Source: Gordionus sp. m RMFG-2023
Taxonomy: Eukaryota > Nematomorpha > Gordioida > Chordodea > Parachordodidae
Reading direction: 5' to 3'
Assembly (NCBI RefSeq): GCF_954871325.1
Contig: NC_088775.1
Span: forward strand, 69,541,561 to 69,605,560
DNA length: 64,000 nt
The notes below the pieces were generated by a model. That model saw only the letters and a program-made list of their open reading frames with translations. It made no database searches and was not told the origin of the DNA. Each line of letters begins with the position of its first letter. The stretch's first letter is position 1. Of the stretch, positions 1 to 11,232 are shown piece after piece. Made by a program: the position numbers and the translations under genes.

Positions 1-60
1 AAAAGAAATTAATATAACAGTGGCGCCTAGAAAGTTAAAAATATGAAATATTAAAAATAA
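1..60 (+). other. LTR end plus primer-binding site of a second LTR element
   Basis: The first bases end in ACA and are followed by GTGGCGCCTAGAAAG. This is laid out like the junction at 1507-1520 of the complete gypsy element to the right (ACA, then GTGGTGCCT). It suggests that the window opens at the 3' edge of a 5' LTR and the tRNA primer-binding site of another element. The rest of that LTR lies outside the window, so this rests on one short match. Confidence 0.35.
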
Positions 61-1015
61 AATTTTATTTATTAGTTATATTTTTAGTATTGACAAAAAT
101 ATATAAGAAAAAATAATAATTTCCTGAAAAAGTCGTTCGAATTAAAAGAAAAACATAAATAGAATTAATAAATAGACAGAATAAGTAAAATAGAAACTTA
201 TTTGGGAGGGAGTCATAAAAATATTAGTGAGTGAGAGAAAAGGGAGATAAAATAAGCGTTAAACTAATATATATAATATAAAATATATAAAATAAAATAT
301 ATAAAATATATACAATATTCGTCCAAACAAATATATATAGTCTAATATATGTAATATAAAATAATATATACATAATATAATGTTAGCGTTGTGTTAGAGA
401 TCTATATTTATATATAATCTAATGGACATGATGTTACAAAACCAACCTAAAATATGCATACTAAGGAATATATACATAATATGTACTATGAATATATACA
501 TAAATAATATAGTATAATGCAATATATATTTGCATTAATCTAAGTAAAATGTAAAATAATGTTACAATGTGCTAACATTAATATGTTATGTCAAGCTAAA
601 AAAGTTTTAAGCAATAAAATTCTAAAAATGAATTAAATTAATATGTTATGTGAAGTTAGAAATATTTAAAACTATATAATTCCAAAAAATTGAGTTAAAT
701 TTAACTAAGTGAGCTAAAAACTTACAAAAACTAATTTTAATTAATATATTAATAAAAAATTAGCGCTAAATTTAAAAGTAGCGCAAAATCAAAAATTTTG
801 AGCTATATTCACCAAAATCTGTATTTAACGAAGCACTATTTCAAAATCTTGCGATAAACACAAAATGATTTGTGTTTTCAAAAATCGCGGCGATTTGCTT
901 TCGCGATTCAAATCACGCGATCGGTAACTATGAATGCGATATGATATTTACTGGATCTTATATTTATCGCGTCTAAATCGCAATCGCGCCACTATGAATT
1001 CAGGGTAAGATAGTA
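61..1015. other. A/T-rich flank without genes
   Basis: Long AT microsatellite-like stretches (about 240-560) with no recognisable coding. From about 840 to 1010 the sequence changes to many GCGAT/CGCG words, unusual for this window, and ends in GCCACTATGAATTCAGGG. That could be the terminal repeat of an unrecognised DNA element, but no matching left end was found. Confidence 0.4.
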
Positions 1016-1020
1016 ATTTA

Positions 1021-1509
1021 TGTTGTATATGCAAATTCGAATGTTAATTTTGAAAAGTGATTATTCATAAATAAATGGTAGACGAAGATAATATTTTTGG
1101 GGTAATTTGTCTATGTAAATAATCTTAAATTGAACATAATATTTTTCTATAAATTTTATATATATATTCAAATATGCAAATTTTATGTATTTAATTCTTC
1201 GAAAATTGTTTAATTTTTTTATATATATATATATATACATTGTTAATTCAAAAAAGTTCAGTTTTGGATAATTTGGATTCTTCGAAAATTATTTTATTAT
1301 TTATTGACCGATGATTTTTTGATTATTAATTTACAGACGATATTTTGATTATTATTTTGGATTTGATATAAGTTGAATAAAGAGTAAAAGTAGTGAATTA
1401 GTATTAGAAATTATTAATAATTATATATTTATTTATTTATTATTAGTTCCATAGATATTCAGTCTCTCCCACTAGCCTCAGCAATAAATATCAATCCCAT
1501 ATTGGTACA
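1021..1509 (+). repeat. 5' LTR of the gypsy element
   Basis: Begins TGTTG and ends GTACA (TG...CA). It is followed directly by the primer-binding site and preceded by the target duplication ATTTA. A TATA-rich tract lies in its middle (about 1215-1240). The 489 bp align end to end with 8018-8502. Confidence 0.95.
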
Positions 1510-1530
1510 GTGGTGCCTTACAGCGATTGA
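1510..1530 (+). promoter_or_regulatory. tRNA primer-binding site
   Basis: GTGGTGCCTTACAGCG follows the 5' LTR directly. TGG at the start is expected for pairing with the CCA end of a tRNA primer. The tRNA species cannot be told without the host tRNA set. Confidence 0.7.
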
Positions 1531-1632
1531 TCCAGGCTTTAGAAGATCAAAAGTCAGTCTAATTATACATTGGAACAAGGTAAAAAAAAATAATAAAAAA
1601 TATATATAAATTTTTGATAATTTCGGTTCTCT

Positions 1633-3225
1633 TATTTTTTTTTTTTTTTTTTTTCTCTTTAGCTTTCACCTTTTCTGGTGGTAAGCTCCTTCAACATCTC
1701 TCTCCACTTTATGTTATTCGTACAATCTCTTTTATCTATTTTATACTTCTTTATATTGGCTCTAACTTTATGGCCCCATTGAAGTTTTGGCCTTCCTCTT
1801 TTACGTTTGCCCATCACTTCCAATCTTTCAACTTTATTTCCTATGTAGTTCATAGGCCTTCTCATTGTGTGCCCATACCACCTAAGTCTGTTTACCATTA
1901 ACTTAGTCTTAATGGGCACTACCTTTAAACTATTTAGTATTCTTGTACTGCGCACCTTATCCTTTCTTGTTACCCCAGCAATCATCCTCAGCATTCTCAT
2001 CTCCATAGTTTGTAGACTTCTCTCGTCTGATTCTTTGGTTGGCCATGTTTCCGAACTATATAGAATAGTTGGTTGTACTATGGAACTGTAAATTTTTCCC
2101 TTTAATTTGTGTGGGATTCTTTTGTCAAATAGCACTCCAGATAAAGATCTCCACTTTAACCACCCTTGATTAATCTTATTCTTTATCTCTTTTTCTATTG
2201 TGCCGTTTGTTTGTATAGTGGAGCCCAAATATTTGCAGCTTTCAATTGCGGATATCTGCCAATCATTTATATCAATACTCTCCGTTTCATCTCCTCCTAT
2301 CACCATATACTCCGTCTTTTCTCTATTTACTTTTAATCCGTGCGTTTCTAGGATATTTATCCAATTCACTAACCTTTCTTTCATTTCATCCTTGGATTCG
2401 GCAAGTATCACAATATCATCTGCAAATATCATATTCCACGGGACTGTTTGAGGTATAGACTGTGCTAATACATCTATTACTGTAATGAAGAGAAGTGGGC
2501 TGAGAGCCGACCCTTAATGAACTCCTTCGGCTATTGTAAAGCCTGCTGAAGTACCTGTTGTGCTACGGACCATTGTTGTATGTCCCATATACATATCCTC
2601 TATTATTCTTATATATTTTTCGGGAACTTTTTTGTGGCGTAGCGCCCACCATATAAGTTTTCTTGGGATTCTATCAAAGGCCTTTTCTAGATCGAGAAAG
2701 ACCATGTGTAGCTTTTTGTTCTTTTCCCTGTATTTTTCACTCATTTGCCTAATTGCATGGATAGCATCGGTTGTTGATCTTCCAGGCATAAAGCCAAACT
2801 GTGTCTCTCCTATTTCGATTATATCTTTTAATCTTTTTTCTATTATTTTTTCGTATAGTTTTAGACAGTGTGACATTAGTTTTATGCCCCTGTAATTTTG
2901 ACAATTGTGTGGATCCCCTTTATTTTTGAAGATAGGAACTAGATAGCTCTGCCTCCATTTTTGGGGGACCTCTTCATTTCCAAGTATTTTATTGTACAGA
3001 TTTGTGAGGAGATGTATTCCATCATCTCCTAGTGCTTTAAGGCTTTCTATTGGAATATCGTCTGGACCCCTAGCTTTGTTGTTTTTCATATGCTTGAGGC
3101 ATGTGATTATTTCTTGTTCTGTTATAGGTTGTACAAGGTTTTGACAAGGTGAGTGTTCGTCGAGATGCAATATGTGGGAATTAAAGTTGAGAAGCTCCTG
3201 AAAATATTCTTTCCATCTATTCATT
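1633..3225 (-). mobile_element. RTE-like LINE, 5'-truncated, inserted in the gypsy element
   Basis: Reads on the minus strand inside the gypsy leader/gag region. A poly(A) tail (T run at about 1633-1654 on the + strand) follows the end of its coding region. Only the reverse transcriptase and C-terminal part are present; the apurinic endonuclease is missing, as expected from incomplete target-primed reverse transcription. Because it sits inside an LTR element with nearly identical LTRs, it is younger still. I could not identify a convincing target duplication at its ends. Confidence 0.9.
1659..3224 (-). pseudogene. LINE reverse transcriptase, C-terminal part
   Basis: One reading frame carries a non-LTR reverse transcriptase. 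It starts with the MNRWKEYFQELLN type of lead-in, then YRGIKLM, QFGFMPGRSTTDAI, FLDLEKAFDRIPR (first catalytic Asp) and, after a gap, FADDIVI with the catalytic DD pair. The C-terminal region has CKYLGSTIQ, LRWYGH and the basic KRKRGRPKLQW stretch typical of RTE-like elements often misannotated as craniofacial development protein 2. The frame is open except for one stop codon at 2514-2516, which replaces the residue after GVH in the conserved GVHxGSALSPLLF segment. The copy is therefore very young but cannot make a full protein, and the endonuclease is absent. Confidence 0.9.
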
Positions 3226-3683
3226 ATTGTTTAAGATTAGTTAAAATTATTTTAATCAAGTGGTTATTGAGTACACTTATTACGCAAATAAATTTATTAA
3301 GTTTAATACTTGAAAATATAAGTATAATTATATTTTTGGTGCTAATTTTAAGTTTCACGTTAGGTTTAATTATAGGAAGAAATACGACTTACGTTAAGAT
3401 AGAGATTAAAGAGTTAGAAAATATTAAGAATATATTAAGAGAGGAAGATAAGAAAAGAAATATAAACAACTTCATACGAACGGATAATTACAGACAAATA
3501 ATTTGCTATAGTTGTGGTCAGCCGGGCCACATGTCGCGCCAGTGTGAGATAACGAAGAATCTAAGATGCGCGAGGTGTGGCAAGAATGGCCATGTGGCTA
3601 TAAGTTGCAGAGTAAACAATTCAATTGTAAGGTGCAATAATTGTGCCCAAGAAGGACACACACAAGAAAATTGCAATAAATGA
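3226..3683 (+). pseudogene. gag-like region with three zinc knuckles (gypsy element)
   Basis: The visible part has a strongly hydrophobic stretch, a charged linker, then three CCHC knuckles (CYSCGQPGHMSRQC, CARCGKNGHVAISC, CNNCAQEGHTQENC) at about 3510-3676. In this family such knuckles bind the element's RNA during packaging. The recognisable gag is short because the LINE lies directly upstream. Treated as part of a broken element. Confidence 0.8.
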
Positions 3684-3689
3684 CTAAGA

Positions 3690-4140
3690 GAGAAATATTT
3701 TAATTTTAATGATAAATTTTGTAATGATAATAATTTTTCTAAGGTTGATAATTTTAATTCAGTTAAGAATAAATATTTTAATTTTAATGATAAATTTTGT
3801 AATGATAATAATTTTTCTAATGTTGATAGTTTTAATTCAGGTAAGAATAAATATTTTAATTTTAATGATAAATTTTGTAATGATAATAATTTTTCTAAGG
3901 TTGATAATTCTAGTTCAGGTAAGAATAAATATTTTAATTATAATGATAAATTTGGTAATGATAATAATTTTTTTAACGTTGATAATTTAGTAGAAAATAA
4001 GAATAAAGATTTTAATTTTAATAATGATAATTTTGATAATGTTAATAATTCTATTGCAAGTAAGAATAATTATGGTAATAAGAACGAGAAATTTGGCGAT
4101 GATAAAAAGTGCTTTAACGTTGATAATTATAATTCAAGCG
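3690..4140 (+). repeat. 78-bp tandem array, Asn-rich, between knuckles and protease
   Basis: About five copies of a 78-bp unit, an exact multiple of three. The first four (about 3690, 3768, 3846, 3924) are close matches and the last ones are degenerate. One frame of the unit reads as an Asn/Phe/Asp/Lys-rich 26-residue repeat (NKYFNFNDKF...). The clean codon-multiple period suggests it grew as a coding linker of the element. Confidence 0.85.
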
Positions 4141-4226
4141 ATATTAATAGAAGTGATATAAAGATAAAAAGTAGAGATTTTGAAATATATTGAATTAAAA
4201 AGGCAACTAGGGTAGACGTACTAAAA

Positions 4227-7200
4227 ATGGAATTAGAGGATTTTTTAATGAAAAAAAGATGCCCTAGAGTAAAGATAAACATGGAGGAAGCAGAAATTTG
4301 TTTTTTATTAGATACAGGAGCAGAAATTAGTTTAATAAGTATAAAGGATTTTATGAGATTTTGGCCAGAGAAAGAGTTTGTCACTAAAAAGATAAGAGCC
4401 AAACAACTGGATGGTAGCATGGTGAAAATTTTAGGGTATTATAGGGTAAGGTTACCAAGAGTTAATAAAAGTATAAATTTGTGGATAACGACGTTGAAGA
4501 TTGAACCGATTTTAGGATGGTATGATATAAGAACGTTAGGTCCAGTTTATAATTGGTGGAAATTTTTCGATACTATCCCTGTAAGTAATGATGAAAATAG
4601 TGAAAGGATAGATTTCGATAGATTTAAGTTACCTATTATAGAGGATAAACAAGAATTAGTTCTCGATAAACTTAGAAATCGAACACCAGAATTTTTGATT
4701 AAATATAGAAGCAACTTAGAAGAAAATAAGAAAACAAGAGATACAAAGATAATAGAGGTAAATTCAGTCGAAATTAAACAAGAAATTAATAATATGGTAG
4801 ATCAGAATGTTGTTGAAGATATGGTTGACAAAGAAATAAAGATTATTTTGAATAGGTATAATGAAGTCTTTAAAGAAGAATTAGGCACTCTGAAAAATTT
4901 TGAAGTAGATATACGATTAGAAGAAAATTATAGACCTAAGTTTTGCGGCATAAGAAGATTACCGTTTTCTTGGATAGAAGAGATAGATAAAGAATTAGAT
5001 AAATGGTTAAGAGACGGAATAATAAAACCAATAGTGCATAGTGAATGGGCAACACCTTTAGTGCCCATAAGGAAACCAGATAACAGTTTAAGATTGTGTA
5101 TAGACTATAGAGTAACAGTTAATAAGTGCGTAATAAATGAAAAGTATCCACTACCTAGAATAGAACAACTGCTAGCGAATTTAAGAGGAGACACCCTGTT
5201 TTCAAAGATTGATTTTTCGAATGCGTATTTGCAAATTAAGGTGAGTGAAAAGACAAGTAAGATACTAACGATTACAACTCATAGAGGTTTGTTTGCATTC
5301 TGTTGATTACCTTTTGGTTTGAAAATATCAGCGCCAATATTTCAAAGAACGATGACGGCGTTATTTCAAGGAATAAAAGGAATAATGTATTATTTAGATG
5401 ATGTTTTGATATCTGGTAGAACAGAAGAAGAACACAATTCGAGATTAGTTAAAGTGTTAAATATTATAGTAGAAAATGGTTTAAAAGCTAATTTGAAGAA
5501 GAGCGTTTTTGGAGTAAAAGAAATAAAGTATTTAGGACATGTTATAAAGGGAAATGAGATTACGCCAATTGGAAAGAATATAGATAAGATCATGAATATG
5601 AGAGCCCCGAATAATAAAGCGGAGGTACAAGCGTTTTTAGGAGCAACAAATTATTATCATCGGTTTGTTCAAAATTTTGCAGAAATTGCTACACCGTTGT
5701 ATGATTTATTAAAGAAAAATAAAAAATTTGAATGGGGAGAAGCACAGGAGAAAAGTTTCGAAAAGTTGAAAATAAAGATGGTAGAGAAGCCTATTTTAAG
5801 TTGTTTTAATGAGAAATTAAATATTATTTTAGCAGTAGATGCTTCTAATGAAGGTATAGGAGGAGTTTTGTTGCAGATGATAGATAATGTGGAGAAATCT
5901 GTTTTATTTTTATCGAGACTATTTAATAGCACTGAGAAAAATTACTCAACGATAGAAAGAGAGGCTCTAGCAGTGAAATTCGGGCTTACGAAATGTAAGG
6001 AATATCTGATAGGAAGAAGGTTTTTATTGTATACGGACCATAAGCCGTTGGTAGATTTATTTAAAAAAGAGAATAAGGAACTTATGATTTCACCCAGGTT
6101 GCAAAAATGGCCTATTTTAGTTGGTAATTTCGATTTTGAAATAAAATTCAGAGAAGGTAAACAAAATTGCTTACCGGACATTTTATCAAGATTGTTTAAT
6201 AAAGACATTTAAGACAAAGAACCAGTAATCAATAGTTTAGAATATATAGAAGAAGAAAATGTAAATGGTAATATTATAAGAGCGGTGAGAATAGATACAA
6301 GAGAAAAACCTATAACATTTGATATAGTAGATAAGATATCCCAAAAAGATGAAGAATTAATAAGAATTAAAGCTTGTTTAAAAGGAGATATAGAATGGAA
6401 AAATGAAGATAAAGCGTTTAAAAAAGTTAAGAGTGAATTAAATATAGAAGACAATTGTTTATTGAGAGGATATAGATTAGTGATACCGAATAAATTAAGA
6501 AAGGAAACCTTAAATGTAATACATTCAGGGCATCAAGGCATAGAAAGAATGAAAAATAAAGCAAGAGAATATATGTGGTGGCCTAAGATGAATAAGGAAA
6601 TAGAAGAGTTAACAAGGAGCTGTGAAACCTGTAACATGTGGGCTAATGTTCCAGCAAAGAATAAGGAAGATAAATGGCCAAAGACAGACATTCCATGCGA
6701 AAGAATACATGTAGATTTTTTAGAATATGAGAAGAAAAGATTTTTTATCATGGTAGATGCAGGTTCAAAATGGATAGATTGTCAGCAAGTTTCAGGTTTA
6801 TCAACAAGAGTAGCTTTAGACAAGATAAATTTTGTAGGCAAATATGGTTTGATGAAGACGATAGTATCAGATGGAGGTCCAGCGTTTAAAGGTAGAGCAT
6901 TTGATAAATTTTGTGATAGGTGGAATATTAGACATTTATTATCACCACCTTATTACCCAAGTAGCAATGGACAAGCTGAACGAATGGTAGCTTTAGTAAA
7001 GAGTTGGTTGAAAAAGGCAAAATATGGAGAAGGTCAATGGTGGTTATCATTGTTAGCATACAACAGTACGGAAACAGCAAAAGGAAAGTCACCAGCGGAA
7101 ATATTTTTAGGAAGAAAGACGAGATCAGAATTAGATTTTTTAAAGGAAAAAGTGATAAGGAGAGAACAAGCAGAGAGTGAAAGATTTCCAGTAGGAAGTT

Positions 7201-7358
7201 TGGTGTGGGTATTGTTGTTTGATGGTCCTATTAAATGGGGGAAGGGGGTAATAAGCAAAAATATAGGAAAGAAAAAAGTAGAAGTAAAGATTGAAGGACA
7301 AGAAGGAACCTTTACAAGGCACCTGAAGCAAGTAAGGTGTAGAAGCTTAAGGCCTTAG
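4227..7358 (+). pseudogene. pol region: protease, reverse transcriptase, RNase H, integrase
   Basis: Parts with approximate positions: aspartic protease with LLDTGAEIS (about 4300-4335); reverse transcriptase with SEWATPLVPIRKP, LRLCIDYR, SKIDFSNAYLQI and the catalytic YLDD box (about 4920-5560); RNase H with AVDASNEGIGGVLL, ATIEREALAV-type and YTDHKPL motifs (about 5830-6200); integrase with an HHCC zinc finger (HSGHQGIERM ... CETCNMW, about 6515-6645), a DDE core (VDFLEY, VSDGGP, NGQAERM; about 6705-6990) and a basic C-terminal module near 7190-7340. The order fixes the element as Ty3/gypsy. Belongs to a broken copy; no single reading frame covers it. Confidence 0.9.
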
Positions 7359-7384
7359 AGAGAAATGAGAAATATACGAAGAAT

Positions 7385-7575
7385 TAGAAAGGAATAAATT
7401 GATGATAGACATAGTAGGAGAATCATAATTTAGAAAGGAATAAATTGATGATAGACATAGTAGGAGAATCATAATTTAGAAAGGAATAAATTGATGATAG
7501 ACATAGTAGGAGAATCATAATTTGGAAAGGAATAACGTGATGATAGACGTAGTAGGAGAATCATACGTTGTAGGA
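7385..7575 (+). repeat. 46-bp tandem array behind integrase
   Basis: Four units of a 46-bp repeat (starts at 7385, 7431, 7477, 7523) containing TGATGATAGACATAGTAGGA. The first three are nearly identical; the last and a trailing partial copy are diverged. 46 is not a multiple of three, so it is probably non-coding spacer between integrase and the last ORF. Confidence 0.85.
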
Positions 7576-7680
7576 AATAAAAGGGATGTTAGACTTAATT
7601 AGGAGAGTTATATTTTATAAAGAGTTAGAGAAGAAAGTCGAAGAATATATATATATATGTGTATAAAGTATTTGATTTAG

Positions 7681-8007
7681 ATGGCCTCCTATGTTAGAGT
7701 GGGTAACAAAATAATGAAGATAGAGATCCGAGAGGTTGACGGTTCAGAAGAGTCCAACAGATGGGTAGAAGCCGCTAGGAACGAAGCAAAACAAAGATAT
7801 GGAGATTGGCTACAAGAGACGCCAACGAGAGGGGTTCACAGGATAGCACCATATAACACAAGAAGGAGAGTGGAATGTTGGGCTTGTGGGGGAGGACACA
7901 AGTTACGATATTGTCCCAGTGTAGAGTTGACAGCGAACAATAATACGAATTTACCGATGCGAAATATGGTTGAATCAGCGAACACTTCGGGGGCAAGGGA
8001 GATCTAA
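7681..8007 (+). CDS. small zinc-knuckle ORF at the 3' end of the gypsy element
   Basis: An intact 108-residue frame between the 46-bp array and the polypurine tract. It is basic in the middle (YNTRRRVE) and has one knuckle-like motif CWACGGGHKLRYC at about residues 63-75. The spacing is C-x2-C-x3-H-x4-C, one residue shorter than the usual retroviral knuckle. Base composition is less A/T-rich than the rest of the element. A third ORF in this position is not standard for Ty3/gypsy; it may be a transduced or displaced nucleocapsid-like piece or an accessory protein. Its function is not known to me, and the start codon is the first ATG of the open frame. Confidence 0.6.
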   Translation: MASYVRVGNKIMKIEIREVDGSEESNRWVEAARNEAKQRYGDWLQETPTRGVHRIAPYNTRRRVECWACGGGHKLRYCPSVELTANNNTNLPMRNMVESANTSGAREI

Positions 8008-8017
8008 AGGAAGGAGG
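8006..8017 (+). promoter_or_regulatory. polypurine tract
   Basis: AAAGGAAGGAGG abuts the 3' LTR (TGTTG at 8018). This is the RNase H-resistant primer site for plus-strand DNA synthesis in LTR elements. Confidence 0.85.
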
Positions 8018-8502
8018 TGTTGTATATGCAAATTCGAATGTTAATTTTGAAAAGTGATTATTCATAAATAAATGGTAGACGAAGATAATATTTTTGGGGT
8101 AATTTGTCTATGTAAATAATCTTAAATTGAACATAATATTTTTCTATAAATTTTATATATATATTCAAATATGCAAATTTTATGTATTTAATTCTTCGAA
8201 AATTGTTTAATTTTTTTATATATATATATACATTGTTAATTCAAAAAAGTTCAGTTTTGGATAATTTGGATTCTTCGAAAATTATTTTATTATTTATTGA
8301 CCGATGATTTTTTGATTATTAATTTACAGACGATATTTTGATTATTATTTTGGATTTGATAGAAGTTGAATAAAGAGTAAAAGTAGTGAATTAGTATTAG
8401 AAATTATTAATAATTATATATTTATTTATTTATTATTAGTTCCATAGATATTCAGTCTCTCCCACTAGCCTCAGCAATAAATATCAATCTCATATTGGTA
8501 CA
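8018..8502 (+). repeat. 3' LTR of the gypsy element
   Basis: 485 bp, TGTTG...GTACA, followed by the target duplication ATTTA. Differs from the 5' LTR by about two base changes and a shorter TA run. Confidence 0.95.
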
Positions 8503-8507
8503 ATTTA

Positions 8508-9550
8508 TATATTAACTTAAAAATAAACTTGGTTAAGGGTTAAATATATTTGAATATTTCTTATATTATATATCTGGATGTATATTGTACATACAATTTT
8601 GACAGTAGGTATGATCTTATTATTTTGCCTTAAGACTCATTGAATGGTGTTATAGGTATTCCGTCATAGGAAAATTAGACCTCAAGATATGCAGGACAGA
8701 AAGAATTGCTGAATATTTAAATATTGGGGATTTATGAAAAAATATATAGAAGTGGATTTTTGTAATAAAATATTTGTTATATAATATGCATTTGGGTTTT
8801 TAAAGGGATGGACATGTGTGGGATGGTTTATTATTAATTAATGTTACTGTATTGTATATGTAATCCAGTTTCAATTAAGGGTGATATATTATTTTAACCA
8901 TTTTTATGAAATATGGTGTAATGTGAATGACACTTATGTTATATTTAATTATTTTTGATTTAATGTATGAATTTGATATATATAAATTTGACATGGATTT
9001 ATATGATATATGGGCAAAATATGAATTTGGTATATATAAAAATTTGTATGGATTTATATGATACATGGGCAAAATATGAATTTATATGATATATTGGTAT
9101 AAGTTTGATATAGTTGATATATATATAAATGTGACATGGATTTATATGATATATTGGTAGAAATTATGGTACTTAATTTTTTTTTTAAATTATGAAATCT
9201 TTATATTTAATATATTTTGTTTTAAAATTATAAAAATTTTATTTGCATGTATTATACTAAAAGGAAAATATTTTCATAGATAAGGTCAGCCGTGTGTTGA
9301 TGGGTAGGCCTTAAGATGGAAAAATTGTTTAGTTTAAATACTTTAGAAAAAAAATTTTTTTAATTTTTTTTTGTAAATTTATTTTGTGTATTACATTTTT
9401 GTTTATCTTTGCAATAATTTCATAGCACATCACATTTTACTATTTATATTATGAACATGTTTTTTTAAAATAAGAGAAAAAAGACTCAAATTATTTTATA
9501 TTGTCATTACGCAGCGATGCAGATGCCGGATATATTTTTCAAAAATATTT
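8508..9550. other. A/T-rich DNA with degenerate 54-56-bp tandem repeat
   Basis: No gene seen. At about 8960-9170 three to four degenerate units share the words TGAATTTG, ATATATAAA, TGGATTTATATGATA and GGGCAAAATA, with a period near 54-56 bp. The rest is low-complexity A/T. Confidence 0.55.
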
Positions 9551-9555
9551 ATGTT

Positions 9556-9750
9556 TAGAGTGTTGTGCAGATTTAATTTAAAACATTTCCATTTTTATTA
9601 ATTCGTTTGTAAATAAAAATTTTAACTTGTAAAAATTGATAAGAATATATAAATATGTTATTTTAACAACTTTTTACAAGTCAAATAATTTTATTTTCAA
9701 ATAAATTAATAAATATGGAAATGTTTTGAATTAAATTTACACAGTACTAT
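9556..9750. mobile_element. palindromic MITE-like element
   Basis: Two arms of about 80 bp are inverted copies of each other around a short centre. The left arm holds AAAACATTTCCATTTTTATT and the right arm its inverse AATAAATATGGAAATGTTTT. The whole unit could fold into one long hairpin. The outer tips are diverged and I found no clear target duplication, so superfamily is uncertain; the tip TAGAGTGTTGTGCAG is hAT-like. Confidence 0.7.
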
Positions 9751-9984
9751 ATTAATTTATATTTGTTAATATTTATTCCTATCTCCTATTAAATATATAT
9801 TTAATTACATTTATTATCACATTCATCACTAAGTTTATCAATTAATTTCGATTTCAATTTTTCCGGCGTAATATTATCTTATTATTTTTAAATTTTTAGT
9901 GGCGTAATATTTATCTACCATTTTTAAATTTCTAGTCAAATAATAATTATTCTGAAATTGTCCAACAGGGAGAAAGAAATTGCA

Positions 9985-11232
9985 ATCTTGTCCTACGAGA
10001 TAGAGTTTCCGCCATCAAGCAGTAACAGCTTTTATGGAGTTAGAAGAGCCGATTATTTGCTATTACCGACATATCACAATGGCCTGAAAGAAATTTTTTC
10101 TTAGAAGCAAGAAAATTATTGGATTCAATGCCTATTCCAAATTTTTTTTCTCATTAGAATGTACATTGTACAACTATTTTATGTATTACTTTTCAAAAAC
10201 ATGATGACTCGATTAAGAAGATGAGAATAGCGGAGAGCATTTTATTAGAATTCAAGGAAATTAGGGCTAATGTTTATGAAGAATTTAATATTTTATATTT
10301 GTTAAGTCAAAAGCAGAGCTATACGTGTTTAATATTTGTCTCACTCGACTTGCAGCAAGACAAGCTCATAGTTAAAATATTAATATAGGATCAGTAGAAG
10401 AGTATATCTTAGGTACAAATACATTTATAAACCAAATAAATGAAAGGTTTTTAATTCATTATAGCACTTACCAATCTGCAAATATTATTTCCATAAAAGC
10501 CTTCCCAACCTTTTTCAGATGGTGATAGAAAAAAAATATATTTGTTGGATTTTTATCATGAAGATGTTAAATATCTTATGATGCCTTATTACCTGAATAA
10601 CTATGTTTATAAGATTAACTATGGTTGATACAGTCCTAAAAAATGCTATGGATGCTCTGCATTATTTCAAACACATTTTAGATTCTATTCCTAATGTATT
10701 AAAAGGGTTTATATATATTAACAACTCTTCCCATTAGTAAACTAATGAGAGAACATATCTTTTTTAAGAAGAATAACAGAGCCCTGCAGAGGTACCATTT
10801 GCAGAACACGACCCGGATTTTTTATTCTTACTGCTAAGCACAATTTTCAGACCCGACCCGGCCTTTTTTAAAATAAATTATATTTATTTTTGATTTTTAT
10901 AGCTAATAATAACGATTTCAAATATAGGCTGTTTTAAAATATACAGTCCGGCCCGGATATTATTTTTAAAAAAATTTCAGCCCCGGCCTAGATGTTTTTT
11001 TTTAAATTCAGGCTCAGCCCGGGTGTTTTTTTAAAATTTCGGGCCCGGCCATACGGTCTGGCCCTGGTGCCGGGCCTGCAGGTCTCTGAAAAACATACCA
11101 AGAAGTACAACTTTTGAAAGTAGATTGAAAGGTTTGGATCTTTTGAATATTCATCGGCATTTGACAACAAGCAAGGATGAGATAATTGAAAAATTAGCTC
11201 AATCCCAACGAAGATTGGATTTTACATTGTAA
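9985..11232 (+). pseudogene. hAT transposase relic (ZMYM1/TTF-type clade)
   Basis: Decayed coding sequence in several frames, split by a MITE at 10778-11088. Recognisable pieces in order are RHQAVTAFMELEEPI preceded by a stop in place of the usual TRW tryptophan (about 10010-10055); IKKMRIAESILLEFKEIRANVYEEF (as residues before the catalytic core helix region, about 10215-10290); RLAARQAH and GTNTFINQINERFL (about 10340-10450); LTTLPISKLM (about 10720-10750); and, past the MITE, the dimerisation tail RLKGLDLLNIHRH ... QSQRRLDFTL ending in TAA at about 11230. These match the order in hAT transposases related to zinc finger MYM-type 1 proteins. Several stops and frame changes make it non-functional and old. 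Confidence 0.75.
10778..11088. mobile_element. hAT MITE, CAGAG...CTCTG family, inside the hAT transposase relic
   Basis: Left end CAGAGCCCTGCAGAGGTACC; right end reads inverted as CAGAGACCTGCAGGCCCGG. The interior has repeated CCCGACCCGG/GGGCCCGG words separated by poly(T). The 8-bp flanks (AAGAATAA versus AAAAACAT) agree only partly. A second copy with a perfect 8-bp duplication is at 29015-29295. Confidence 0.7.

Larger units (their letters stand above)
1021..8502 (+). mobile_element. Ty3/gypsy LTR retrotransposon, young but broken
   Basis: Full-length element with direct LTRs (1021-1509 and 8018-8502), a tRNA-type primer-binding site after the 5' LTR, a polypurine tract just before the 3' LTR, and a 5-bp target duplication ATTTA on both sides (1016-1020, 8503-8507). 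Parts in order are gag with zinc knuckles, aspartic protease, reverse transcriptase, RNase H and integrase, the order of Ty3/gypsy rather than Ty1/copia. The LTRs differ by about two substitutions plus the length of one TA run, so the insertion is recent. It looks broken: an RTE-like LINE lies in its leader/gag region and there are a few further interruptions. No chromodomain or envelope was seen. Confidence 0.95.

Noticed and set aside
3709-3990. A hydrophobic 93-codon frame over the 78-bp array
   Set aside because: It is a shifted frame of the tandem repeat; periodic DNA explains it fully.
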